A stretch of 16,193 nucleotides of DNA from an uncultured Eubacteriales bacterium (GCA_958427375.1 CAUABY010000022.1:1-16193); one strand, 5' to 3'; shown: positions 7,588-14,810, numbered from the stretch's first letter. The notes: generated by a model not told the origin, from the letters alone. Numbers and translations: made by a program.

Positions 7588-7815
7588 ATGCAGAAAACGC
7601 AAAACCTCCAAGACACTTTCCTCAACCAAGTGCGCAAAGACAAAACGCTTGTGACCATGTTTCTGATGAACGGCTTTCAGATGCACGGCTACGTGCGCGG
7701 CTTTGACGGCTTCACCGTCATCCTTGAGACTGACGGCAAGCAGCAGCTTATCTACAAGCACGCGATCTCCACCATTGTGCCGCCCAAGTCCGTGGATCTG
7801 GCGCTGGATACATAA
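7588..7815 (+). CDS. hfq: RNA chaperone Hfq
   Basis: Hfq forms an Sm-like hexameric ring that binds A-rich and U-rich RNA and can assist small-RNA regulation. The 75 residues carry the Sm1 region (NLQDTFLNQVRKDK through VRGFDGFTVIL) with Q8, R16 and F25 at positions used for RNA contact in the family, and the Sm2 signature YKHAISTI (56-63). There is almost no C-terminal tail, typical of Bacillota Hfq. The ATG at 7588 follows AAGGAG by nine bases. It lies 94 bases after miaA, the usual miaA-hfq neighbourhood. The stop is one base before the GTG of the next gene. Confidence 0.96.
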   Translation: MQKTQNLQDTFLNQVRKDKTLVTMFLMNGFQMHGYVRGFDGFTVILETDGKQQLIYKHAISTIVPPKSVDLALDT

Positions 7816-7816
7816 G

Positions 7817-8452
7817 GTGCAGCAGAGCTCATTTCTGCGCGCGCTCGCGGCGGTACTCTTTACCGCCGTGTGCGCATGGACACTGGCGCATTTCACGCAA
7901 AGCGGCGCGGCGCGCATTGAAAGCGCGGCGGCCGCGTCTCCCCCGCCCGCGGTCTCCGGCAGCACGGCGCTCGACGGCATTGTGATTCGCCGCGAGAGGG
8001 TCTTGAGCGCCACGTCGGCCCACGTCAGCACCACGGCCGAGGACGGAGAGCGCCTGAGCGCGGACGCTGTGGCCGCCTTCGCGGACGGCGAGGCGGTGAT
8101 TGCGCGCGAGTCCGCCGTCTTTTTCTCCGAAACGGACGGCTATGAATACCTCTCCCCCGACGAGCTGACCGGCTTCACCGCAGGCACCCTTGAAAAGCTC
8201 CTGAGCGCCGAGCCTAAGACAGAGGCGGGCGCATATGGGCGGCTGGTGACAGATTTCGCGTGGTACTATGCCGCCGCGCCCGAAAGCGGAGGCACGGTGA
8301 GAAAGGGGCGGTGCGAGGTCCGCTTTGAGGACTTCACGGAGGCGATTGAGGGCGAGGTTATATCCGCCCTGCCCGGCGCGGTGCTCATCCGCCTAACCGA
8401 CGGCGCGCCGGAATACCTCAGCCTCCGCCGCACAAAGGCGGAGCTAAAATAG
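7817..8452 (+). CDS. short HlyD-like membrane-anchored protein
   Basis: The GTG at 7817 lies one base after the hfq stop, so it is probably translated by coupling. No strong separate Shine-Dalgarno is visible. Of 211 residues, about 8-26 form a hydrophobic signal anchor, placing the rest outside the membrane. LDGIVIRRERV at 52-62 and the following DGERLSADAVAAFADG resemble the half-barrel of HlyD-type periplasmic adaptor proteins. FFSETDGYEYLSPDEL near 102-117 and GRLVTDFAWYYAA near 141-153 resemble later parts of the HlyD-like proteins I recall beside yggS/sepF in Oscillospiraceae. The coiled-coil hairpin expected between them is absent, and the protein stops after YLSLRRTKAELK, where longer relatives continue. 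No ABC transporter gene is adjacent. Family assignment is from memory of motifs. Confidence 0.65.
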   Translation: MQQSSFLRALAAVLFTAVCAWTLAHFTQSGAARIESAAAASPPPAVSGSTALDGIVIRRERVLSATSAHVSTTAEDGERLSADAVAAFADGEAVIARESAVFFSETDGYEYLSPDELTGFTAGTLEKLLSAEPKTEAGAYGRLVTDFAWYYAAAPESGGTVRKGRCEVRFEDFTEAIEGEVISALPGAVLIRLTDGAPEYLSLRRTKAELK

Positions 8453-8498
8453 GAATTAACATATAAACACAGTTTTTTACCGGCAAGGAGATATAAAA

Positions 8499-9197
8499 AT
8501 GGGTATAGCTGAAAATATCGCGGCGGCACGGCGGGATATCGACCTTGCCGCCGAGCGCGCGGGACGCGCCGGTGAGAAAATCTACCTCGTCGGCGCGACA
8601 AAGATGAATGACGCCGCGCGCGTGCGCGAGGCGGTTGCGGCCGGGCTTGAAATCTGCGGCGAGAACCGCGTACAGGAGTTAGTTGCGAAAAACGCCCTGG
8701 GCGCTTACGAGGGCGCGGCGCTGCACTTCATCGGGCACCTTCAGCGCAACAAGGTGCGGCAGGTTGTGGGCGTGGCCGCGCTCATCCACAGCGTGGACAG
8801 CACCGCGCTCATGGCGCAGATTGACAAGGCCGCGCGCGAAAAGGGCGTTGTGCAGGACATTTTGCTGGAGGTTAACATCGGCGGCGAGGCGGCGAAATCC
8901 GGCTTTGCCCCGGAGGAAATACCCTCCGCGCTCAGCGAGGCGGCGCAATTTTCCGCCATAAACGTGCGCGGATTGATGGCCATACCCCCAATTTGCGCCG
9001 ACGGCGAAGAAAATCGGCCATATTTTACAGCTATGAAACAGCTTTTTATTGACAATAGCGAAAAAAAATACGATAATATACATATGGACTTTTTGTCTAT
9101 GGGCATGAGCGGCGATTATATGGCCGCCATCGACTGCGGCGCCAACATGGTCCGTCTGGGCACCGCTATCTTCGGGGCACGCGATTACAGCAGATAA
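8499..9197 (+). CDS. yggS: YggS/YlmE family pyridoxal phosphate homeostasis protein
   Basis: This fold-type III PLP-binding protein balances free PLP and amino-acid pools. No catalytic reaction is established. The 232 residues show the TIM-barrel signatures: LVGATKMND with the PLP-lysine K35, ICGENRVQEL, HFIGHLQRNKVRQ, IHSVDS, LLEVNIGGEAAKSGF, VRGLMAIPP, and the C-terminal LSMGMSGDYMAAIDCGANMVRLGTAIFG phosphate-binding region. The usual V-S-K-T around the lysine is A-T-K-M here. The ATG at 8499 has AAGGAG eight bases upstream. As in Bacillota it precedes sepF. A codon-unlike, AT-rich patch with an A8 run (9061-9068) lies in the coding region without breaking the frame. Confidence 0.94.
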   Translation: MGIAENIAAARRDIDLAAERAGRAGEKIYLVGATKMNDAARVREAVAAGLEICGENRVQELVAKNALGAYEGAALHFIGHLQRNKVRQVVGVAALIHSVDSTALMAQIDKAAREKGVVQDILLEVNIGGEAAKSGFAPEEIPSALSEAAQFSAINVRGLMAIPPICADGEENRPYFTAMKQLFIDNSEKKYDNIHMDFLSMGMSGDYMAAIDCGANMVRLGTAIFGARDYSR

Positions 9198-9298
9198 ACT
9201 CACGCCCCGGAGCTGACGGCAGGGGCAGGCGACGTCGGAGTTTATTCCGCGCGCTGTATTATCCTGCACAGATTACATAACTATGGAGGCTCTAAGCT

Positions 9299-9970
9299 AT
9301 GGGTTTTATGGATGAACTGAAAAAGCTCACTCAGCCATATGACGACGAGGACGATTTTTTTGAGGGCGCGGACGCCGCGTACCGCCCCCAGCCAAAACAG
9401 CAGCCCGCTCCCGCGCAGGCCGGTCAGGAGCAGGCGCTCTTTGAAAGCAGCTTCGCGGCAGGCCAAGGCACTCCCATGACCTATGCCGAGGCACAGCCCC
9501 AGCCGCAGCCGCAGCCGCAGGGCGCCCCCGCAAAGCCAAAAGGCCGCTTTTTCCGCTCGGCGCACAACGGCGCGGCTCCCGCGCCGAGACCCCAGCCCCA
9601 GCCACAGCCCCAGCCGCAGGGCGCCCCCGCCGAGGGCAGCCTCTTCGGCAATTTGGGCAAGCCCCGCCGCGAAGGGCGCGTGAACTTCGCCGGGCGTGAG
9701 GCGCAGGTAATTCTCTTCTCCCCGCGCAGTTTTGACGAGGCGGGAGAGATTGTCAACCACATCCGCTCAAACCGCTCTGTCGTGATGACCTTGGAGGGTC
9801 TCCCCTCCGACACCGCGCGCCGTCTGCTTGACTTCATCTCAGGCATCGCCTATGCGCTCGGCGGCAGGATAACGCCAGTCTCGGCCAAGACCTACTTTGT
9901 CACCCCGCAGAACGTTGATATACTCGGCACTCAGCCGGACGGCCCGGAAACAGGCGGGCAGTATCTGTAA
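9299..9970 (+). CDS. sepF: cell division protein SepF
   Basis: SepF tethers FtsZ to the membrane and organises the Z-ring. The 223 residues start with the short membrane-binding amphipathic helix MGFMDELKKLT, then a disordered linker (about 20-125), and the conserved globular SepF domain at about 134-210 (VILFSPRSFDEAGEIVNHI, SVVMTLEGL, RRLLDFISGIAYALGG, FVTPQNVDI). The linker contains two near-identical Pro-Gln blocks ending QGAPA. The protein is longer than the roughly 150-residue Bacillus SepF because of this linker. The ATG at 9299 has GGAGG (9285-9289) with nine-base spacing. It sits 101 bases after yggS. The ylmG and ylmH genes that often follow sepF are missing, so divIVA comes next. 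Confidence 0.95.
   Translation: MGFMDELKKLTQPYDDEDDFFEGADAAYRPQPKQQPAPAQAGQEQALFESSFAAGQGTPMTYAEAQPQPQPQPQGAPAKPKGRFFRSAHNGAAPAPRPQPQPQPQPQGAPAEGSLFGNLGKPRREGRVNFAGREAQVILFSPRSFDEAGEIVNHIRSNRSVVMTLEGLPSDTARRLLDFISGIAYALGGRITPVSAKTYFVTPQNVDILGTQPDGPETGGQYL
9491..9630 (+). repeat. direct repeat encoding Pro-Gln linker blocks in sepF
   Basis: Two copies of a roughly 40-base CAGCC-rich sequence ending GGGCGCCCCCGC lie at about 9491-9531 and 9591-9630. They encode alternating Pro-Gln stretches, each followed by GAPA. They differ by a few bases, some of them synonymous, and look like a duplicated or slippage-prone linker segment. Copy number may vary between strains. Confidence 0.7.
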
Positions 9971-10000
9971 AAAAGCAGTTTTTGAAAGGTGGATAAACAT

Positions 10001-10657
10001 ATGATCACAGCTCAGGATATTCGTGAAAAGACTTTTGAAAAAGCCAGAAGAGACGGTTACGACATGGCGACCGTTGATGATTTTCTTGAGGAGCTTGCGG
10101 ATGATGTGACCGCATATCAGAAAGAGAACGCCGTACTCAAGAGCAAGATGAAGGTGCTCGTGGACAAGATAGAGGAGTACCGCGCGAATGAAGAGGCGCT
10201 CAACCTCGCTGTTCTCTCCGCACAGAAGCTCGCCGTACAGATTGAAAACGAGGCGCGCACCCGCGCCGCCGCCATGATTGAGGACGCTGACCGGCAGGTC
10301 AAGGCTCGCATAGGCGGCATTGAGGATGAGACCAAGCGCCAGGAGAAGCTGCTGGCCGACGCGAAGGCCGCCACCGCCAAGTTCTTTGACGCGGCGCGCG
10401 CCCTGTGCGGCACCCAGCTTCGCAACCTTGACTCCATCGCCAACGGCATGGGCCTGAAGCCCGCCCCCGCCCCCGCGGCCGATCCTGCCGCCCCCGCGGC
10501 GGAGAGCGTTGATGTGGACAAGGCCGTGCGCAGCATTGAGGAGTCGGTATCCCGAATACAGCCGGAGCCCTCCGTTAAATTCGACCTCTCCTCTGTTATG
10601 AACACCCCCGCCAAGCCGAAAAAGAAGCTTGACAGCACACAGACCTTTTCCCTCTGA
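10001..10657 (+). CDS. divIVA: DivIVA domain cell division/polarity protein
   Basis: DivIVA-type coiled-coil proteins recognise curved membrane at poles and septa and position division or wall-synthesis proteins. The 218 residues begin with the conserved lipid-binding domain (ITAQDIREKTFEKARRDGYD, then VDDFLEEL, residues 2-32). A long coiled coil to about 135 follows, then an Ala/Pro linker and a charged C-terminal tail. The GTG at 9989 is in frame, but the ATG at 10001 places AGGTGG eight bases upstream and gives the family N-terminus directly. It lies 30 bases after sepF and is followed by a terminator-like hairpin. GpsB and SepIVA are relatives. The length, coiled coil and position next to sepF and ileS favour DivIVA. 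Confidence 0.92.
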   Translation: MITAQDIREKTFEKARRDGYDMATVDDFLEELADDVTAYQKENAVLKSKMKVLVDKIEEYRANEEALNLAVLSAQKLAVQIENEARTRAAAMIEDADRQVKARIGGIEDETKRQEKLLADAKAATAKFFDAARALCGTQLRNLDSIANGMGLKPAPAPAADPAAPAAESVDVDKAVRSIEESVSRIQPEPSVKFDLSSVMNTPAKPKKKLDSTQTFSL

Positions 10658-10669
10658 GATGCTAAATTT

Positions 10670-10698
10670 GGGGCGGGCGCAGCAGCGCACGCCCCTTT
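10670..10698 (+). terminator. terminator-like hairpin after divIVA
   Basis: GGGGCG-G-GCGC (10670-10680), loop AGCA, GCGC-A-CGCCCC (10685-10695) form a ten-pair GC stem with one internal mismatch, followed by only TTT. The stem is strong but the T-tract is weak, so termination may be partial or the hairpin may act as a processing or stability element between divIVA and ileS. Confidence 0.5.
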
Positions 10699-10699
10699 A

Positions 10700-10739
10700 A
10701 TGAGTACAGGGGCAAAACAACGCCCTCCTGTGCCCTCAT
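10700..10739 (+). promoter_or_regulatory. second hairpin in the ileS leader
   Basis: ATGAG (10700-10704) pairs with CTCAT (10735-10739). Inside it ACAGG (10706-10710) pairs with CCTGT (10727-10731), and GGC (10711-10713) with GCC (10722-10724). The element starts five bases after the upstream stem. I see no T-box sequence (AGGGTGG-ACC type), which is the common control of ileS in Bacillota. Function is unknown. Confidence 0.35.
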
Positions 10740-10771
10740 AAAGAAAAAGATGTATACAGGAGTTTAAAACT

Positions 10772-13573
10772 ATGCCACAGGATTTCAACGCGACTTTGAA
10801 TCTGCCGAAAACCGACTTCCCCATGCGCGCGGGCCTGCCCAAGCGTGAGCCGGAGATGCTCAAGCGCTGGGAAGAGCTGGACGTGTACAACGAAATGCTC
10901 AAAAAGAACGAGGGCAGGCCCCGCTTCAACCTCCATGACGGCCCTCCTTTCTCCAACGGCGACATACACATGGGTCACGCGCTCAACAAGTGCATTAAGG
11001 ACTTCATCACCCGCTCCTACGCCATGCGCGGCTACTACACCCCCTACATCCCCGGCTGGGACAACCACGGCATGCCCATTGAAAGCGCCATCATCAAAGA
11101 GCAGAAGCTCAACCACAAGGCCATGAGCACCGCGGACTTCCGCTCCGCCTGCGAGGCCTACGCTGAAAAATACATTCAGCGCCAGATGGACGGCTTCAAG
11201 CGCCTTGGCGTTGTCGGCGACTGGGAGCACCCCTACAAGACCATGAACAGGGGCTTCGAGGCCGACGAAATCCGTATCTTCGGCCGCATGTACAAAAACG
11301 GCCACATCTACAAGGGTCTCAAGCCCGTGTACTGGTGCGCCAAGGACGAGACCGCCCTTGCCGAGGCCGAGATTGAGTATCAGGACGACCCCTGCACCAC
11401 CGTTTACGTCAAGTTCCCGATGAAAGACGATTTGGGCAAGCTCTCCCACCTTGACCACAGCAAGCTCTTCTTCGTCATCTGGACAACCACCATCTGGACG
11501 CTGCCCGGCAACCTCGGCATCGCTCTCCACCCGGACGAGCAGTACGCCGTTGTCAAAGCGCCCAACGGCGAAATGTACATCATTGCCGAGGCGCTGACCG
11601 GGAAGGTCATGCACATCGGCGGCTTTGAGAGCTTTGAGATCGTTGAGACCCACCCCGGCCGCTTCTTTGAGAACATGCTCGCCCAGCACCCCTTTATCGA
11701 CAAGACCTCCCGCCTGCTGCTGGCGGATTACGTTACTATGGACTCCGGCACCGGCTGTGTCCACACCGCCCCCGGCTTCGGCGCGGACGACTATCAGACC
11801 TGCCTGCGCTACGGCATGGAGATGGTAGTGCCTGTTGACGATCAGGGCCGCCACACCGATTACGCCGGCAAGTACGCCGGGATGAAAACCGAGGAGTCCA
11901 ACCCCGTCATCCTCGCCGACATGAAAGATAGCGGTATGCTCTTCGCCTCGGAGGAGATAGTCCACAGCTATCCGCACTGCTGGCGCTGCAAGAGCCCCAT
12001 CATCTTCCGCGCGACCCCGCAGTGGTTCTGCTCGGTTGACTCCTTCAAGGATGAGGCCATCGCCGCCTGCGAGAATGTCCGCTGGCTGCCCGCGTGGGGC
12101 AAGGAGCGCATGGGCGCCATGATTCGTGAGCGCGCCGACTGGTGCATCTCCCGTCAGCGCCGCTGGGGCCTGCCTATCCCCGTTTTCTACTGCGAGGACT
12201 GCCACAAGCCCGTCTGCACCGACGAGAGCATTGAGAGCGTCGCTTCCATCTTTGAGGAAAAGGGCAGCAACGCGTGGTTTGAGCTGGAGGCCGAGGAGCT
12301 GCTGCCCAAGGGCTTTGTCTGCCCGCACTGCGGCGGCGTCCACTTCACCAAGGAGACCGACACCCTTGACGGCTGGTTTGACTCAGGCTCCACCCACTAC
12401 GCCTCCATGCAGCGCGACCAGGGCTTCTGGCCGGCCGATATGTACATGGAGGGCGGCGACCAGTACCGCGGCTGGTTCCAGTCGTCCCTGCTCGTGGCAG
12501 TGGGCGCGCTGGGCAAGGGCGCGCCGTACAGGGAGTGCCTTACCCACGGCTGGACGGTTGACGGCGAGGGGCGCGCAATGCACAAGTCCCTCGGCAACGG
12601 CATTGATCCCGCCGACATGATTCATGAGTTCGGCGCGGACATCATCCGCCTCTGGGCGGGTTCCGCCGACTACCACCTTGACGTGCGCTGCTCCAAGGAC
12701 ATCTTTAAGAGCCTCAGCCAGAACTACCTCAAATTCCGCAACACCGCCCGCTATTGCCTGGGCAACCTTGAGGGCTTTGACCCCAACGCGCTTGTCGCGC
12801 CTGAGGATATGCTTGAGCTTGACCGCTGGGCGCTCTCCCGCCTCAACGCGCTCATCGCCAAGGTCGATGAGGCCTACAATAACTATGAGTTCCACATCAT
12901 CTCCCACGCCATCAACGACTTCTGCGTGGTGGATATGTCCGGCTTCTACCTTGACATCATCAAGGACAGGCTCTACTGCGAGGGCAAGAACTCCCTCCAG
13001 CGCCGCAGCGCGCAGACCGCGCTCTATCTCATCCTTGACAGCCTGACCAAGATGTTCGCGCCGATTCTCGCTTTCACCTGTGACGAGATCTGGCTTGCCA
13101 TGCCCCACAAAGAGGGCGACGATACCCGCAACGTCCTCTTCAACGTGATGAACAAGCCCTTCACCGAATACGCGCTGAGCGCTGATGAGCTTGCCAAGTG
13201 GGATGAGCTTATCGCCCTGCGCTCCGATGTTAACGGCGTTTTGGAGACCGCGCGCGCCAGCAAGCGCATCGGCAAGTCCCTTGAGGCCGCCGTCACCCTC
13301 CACGCCGATACCGAGACCTCCCGCGAGGCGCTCAAGGCCGTGTCCAGCATGAATCTGGCGGAGCTTTTCATCGTGTCCAAGGCGCTCATCACCGAGGATG
13401 ACAAGCCCGCGGACGGCGCTGTCGTCGGTGAGGGCGTGAATAAGCCCGGCCTCAGGATCTCCGTTGTCGAGGCGCCGGGCGTGAAGTGCCCGCGCTGCTG
13501 GATGCACTCCGAGCAGGCCGACCCCGAAACCGGGCTCTGCCCGCGCTGCAAGGCCGCTGTTGCCGAGCTTTGA
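10772..13573 (+). CDS. ileS: isoleucyl-tRNA synthetase
   Basis: IleRS charges tRNA-Ile with isoleucine and hydrolyses misactivated or mischarged valine. The 933 residues have class I signatures: the HIGH-type motif H66-M-G-H69 in GDIHMGHALNK, GWDNHGMPIES at 95-105, the CP1 editing domain (TTTIWTLPGNL; TAPGFGADDY with its conserved Asp), GWFDSGSTHYASM, and the KMSKS-type loop AMHKSLGN at 602-609. The anticodon-binding helical domain follows. A C-terminal zinc-binding element has C906, C909, C923 and C926 (CPRC twice). This is the standard bacterial form with zinc finger. The ATG at 10772 has AGGAG nine bases upstream. Codon use is strongly C-ended, as expected of a well-expressed gene. A strong hairpin follows. 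Confidence 0.97.
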   Translation: MPQDFNATLNLPKTDFPMRAGLPKREPEMLKRWEELDVYNEMLKKNEGRPRFNLHDGPPFSNGDIHMGHALNKCIKDFITRSYAMRGYYTPYIPGWDNHGMPIESAIIKEQKLNHKAMSTADFRSACEAYAEKYIQRQMDGFKRLGVVGDWEHPYKTMNRGFEADEIRIFGRMYKNGHIYKGLKPVYWCAKDETALAEAEIEYQDDPCTTVYVKFPMKDDLGKLSHLDHSKLFFVIWTTTIWTLPGNLGIALHPDEQYAVVKAPNGEMYIIAEALTGKVMHIGGFESFEIVETHPGRFFENMLAQHPFIDKTSRLLLADYVTMDSGTGCVHTAPGFGADDYQTCLRYGMEMVVPVDDQGRHTDYAGKYAGMKTEESNPVILADMKDSGMLFASEEIVHSYPHCWRCKSPIIFRATPQWFCSVDSFKDEAIAACENVRWLPAWGKERMGAMIRERADWCISRQRRWGLPIPVFYCEDCHKPVCTDESIESVASIFEEKGSNAWFELEAEELLPKGFVCPHCGGVHFTKETDTLDGWFDSGSTHYASMQRDQGFWPADMYMEGGDQYRGWFQSSLLVAVGALGKGAPYRECLTHGWTVDGEGRAMHKSLGNGIDPADMIHEFGADIIRLWAGSADYHLDVRCSKDIFKSLSQNYLKFRNTARYCLGNLEGFDPNALVAPEDMLELDRWALSRLNALIAKVDEAYNNYEFHIISHAINDFCVVDMSGFYLDIIKDRLYCEGKNSLQRRSAQTALYLILDSLTKMFAPILAFTCDEIWLAMPHKEGDDTRNVLFNVMNKPFTEYALSADELAKWDELIALRSDVNGVLETARASKRIGKSLEAAVTLHADTETSREALKAVSSMNLAELFIVSKALITEDDKPADGAVVGEGVNKPGLRISVVEAPGVKCPRCWMHSEQADPETGLCPRCKAAVAEL

Positions 13574-13581
13574 GCTTAAGA

Positions 13582-13615
13582 GCAGGCGGGCAGGGCGTAA
13601 ACGCCGCCCGTCTGC
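13582..13615 (+). terminator. strong hairpin after ileS, possible terminator
   Basis: GCAGGCGGGC (13582-13591) pairs with GCCCGTCTGC (13606-13615) with a single G-U. Inside, after an AG bulge, GGCG (13594-13597) pairs with CGCC (13602-13605) around TAAA. It begins eight bases after the ileS stop. The nearest T-run (TTTT) is about 12 bases further on, so intrinsic termination is uncertain. Confidence 0.45.
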
Positions 13616-13633
13616 CACTATCAATTTTCGCGC

Positions 13634-13652
13634 GCTGTCACACGTTGACAGC
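13634..13652 (+). promoter_or_regulatory. hairpin just upstream of the lspA ribosome binding site
   Basis: GCTGTCA (13634-13640), loop CACGT, TGACAGC (13646-13652) make a perfect 7-bp stem. It ends four bases before the lspA Shine-Dalgarno AGGAGA. The placement mirrors the hairpin before hfq. There is no T-tract, and its role is unknown. Confidence 0.35.
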
Positions 13653-13667
13653 AGATAGGAGAAAGAA

Positions 13668-14810
13668 ATGCTGTATGCAATAGTTGGTATGTTGGTCATT
13701 ATCCTTGACCAAGCCGTGAAGTTCTGGGTTACGAATAACCTCATGGTTGACGTTATTACAGAGCCGCTTCTTCCCGGCATCCTCAGTCTTGTCCGCGTAC
13801 ACAACGACGGCGCCGCGTTCAGCTTTTTGGCCGGCGGCGGGGCGAGAATATACTTCATTATACTCACCGCCGTGTTCACCGTCGCGGTCATACTCGCCCT
13901 CGTCACAAACTTCATCAACGGCAGATTCGGCCGCTGGTGCCTAGTGCTTGTGACCGCGGGCGGCCTGTCCAACTGCCTTGACCGTATTCTGTACGGCTAT
14001 GTTGTGGATATGTTCAAAATTGACCTGTTCAATTTTGCGGTGTTCAACGTGGCCGATATCTTCATCACGGTCTTTGCAATCTTGTTTATTATCTACATCA
14101 TCTTCGGCAAGGAGGAGAAGCTAAACCGCGCGCCGGACGAGTTTGACGAGGAGGATGACGAGGACGACGACCGCGTGAGCATGCGCGACGCCGTCGCCGA
14201 GGTCAAGCCCGCCAAGCGCCCCAAGGCCGAGGCCAGACGCGAGAAGCTCGCCAAGCGTGGGGATAAGTACGCCGCCGATGACGACAGCGAAGCCTCTTCG
14301 CCCCGCTTCAACGCCCGCCGCGCCCAGAGCAATACGCAGGAGACTCTGAATACCGCCCGCGCCCGCACGTCCGACCGCGAGCTGGACGGCTTCGGCAAAT
14401 CCGCGCCCTCCGGAACATACCGCGCGCCGAGAGCGGAGGCCAAGCGCACAAAGCGCGACGAGGCCGCGGAGAAGTTCCGCGCCGAGCAGCGCAGTGCCGC
14501 CTCGGCCAGGCCCGCCGACGTGGCCAAGGCGCCCGCCTATGACCCGGCCGACCCCTTTGCCGAGTGGGAGCGCGCGAACAAGCGCGTGGACAGCCGCGAG
14601 GCCAACAGCTCCATGGCGCAGGCCATGGGCGTAAAGCAGGCCCAGACCACGGCCGCGGAGCCCGCCCCGGCACCCAAGGCGGCACCGGCAGCACCGGCGG
14701 CGGCTCCTGCCCCGGCGCCCGCGCCCGCGCCTAAGGCGGCGCCCGCCCCGAAAGCCGCGCCCGCGGCGGATGAGTTCTCGCTTGACGACATATTAAACGA
14801 GTTCAAATAA
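13668..14810 (+). CDS. lspA: lipoprotein signal peptidase (signal peptidase II) with long cytoplasmic tail
   Basis: LspA is the inner-membrane aspartic protease that cleaves the signal peptide of diacylglyceryl-prolipoproteins. Residues 1-147 are a complete enzyme: four hydrophobic segments, HNDGAAFS at 45-52, GGLSNCLDR at 98-106, and the catalytic aspartates D114 (GYVVDMF) and D130 (FNVADIFI). Residues from about 150 to 380 are extra. An acidic run (EEDDEDDD near 161-168) is followed by a highly charged Arg/Lys/Glu/Ala stretch, an Ala-Pro-Lys repeat region, and the end motif DEFSLDDILNEFK. Usual LspA is about 160 residues. With the known topology the tail is cytoplasmic. The frame is continuous with similar codon use, so it is a real extension rather than a read-through artefact. 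The ATG at 13668 follows AGGAGA. The stop overlaps the rluD start (TAATG). Confidence 0.94.
   Translation: MLYAIVGMLVIILDQAVKFWVTNNLMVDVITEPLLPGILSLVRVHNDGAAFSFLAGGGARIYFIILTAVFTVAVILALVTNFINGRFGRWCLVLVTAGGLSNCLDRILYGYVVDMFKIDLFNFAVFNVADIFITVFAILFIIYIIFGKEEKLNRAPDEFDEEDDEDDDRVSMRDAVAEVKPAKRPKAEARREKLAKRGDKYAADDDSEASSPRFNARRAQSNTQETLNTARARTSDRELDGFGKSAPSGTYRAPRAEAKRTKRDEAAEKFRAEQRSAASARPADVAKAPAYDPADPFAEWERANKRVDSREANSSMAQAMGVKQAQTTAAEPAPAPKAAPAAPAAAPAPAPAPAPKAAPAPKAAPAADEFSLDDILNEFK
14661..14770 (+). repeat. degenerate repeats encoding Ala-Pro-Lys tail of LspA
   Basis: Short GC-rich units of the type CCCGCGCC/AAGGCGGC recur through this stretch and encode irregular PAPAPKAAPA-like blocks before the terminal acidic motif. 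It is low complexity and could vary in length between strains. Confidence 0.6.

Noticed and set aside
8462..8467. TATAAA as a -10 for yggS
   Set aside because: No acceptable -35 upstream. The hexamer at 17 bases is GC-rich coding sequence of the previous gene.
9195..9244. TAAACTC/GAGTTTA inverted repeat with inner GCCCC/GGGGC after yggS
   Set aside because: The internal loops are very unequal (2 versus 11 bases) and there is no T-tract, so I do not call it a terminator.
10753..10758. TATACA as a possible -10 for ileS
   Set aside because: No -35 at suitable distance, and it abuts the Shine-Dalgarno, leaving no room for a normal leader.
10736..12343. 535-codon open frame on the minus strand opposite ileS
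   Set aside because: It is entirely antisense to ileS, whose motifs are complete. Such frames arise from strong third-position GC bias, and the protein shows no recognisable domain.
12383..13972. 529-codon minus-strand frame opposite ileS and lspA
   Set aside because: It spans two clear genes and their intergenic hairpins, has no ribosome binding site of note and no family features. It is a codon-bias shadow.
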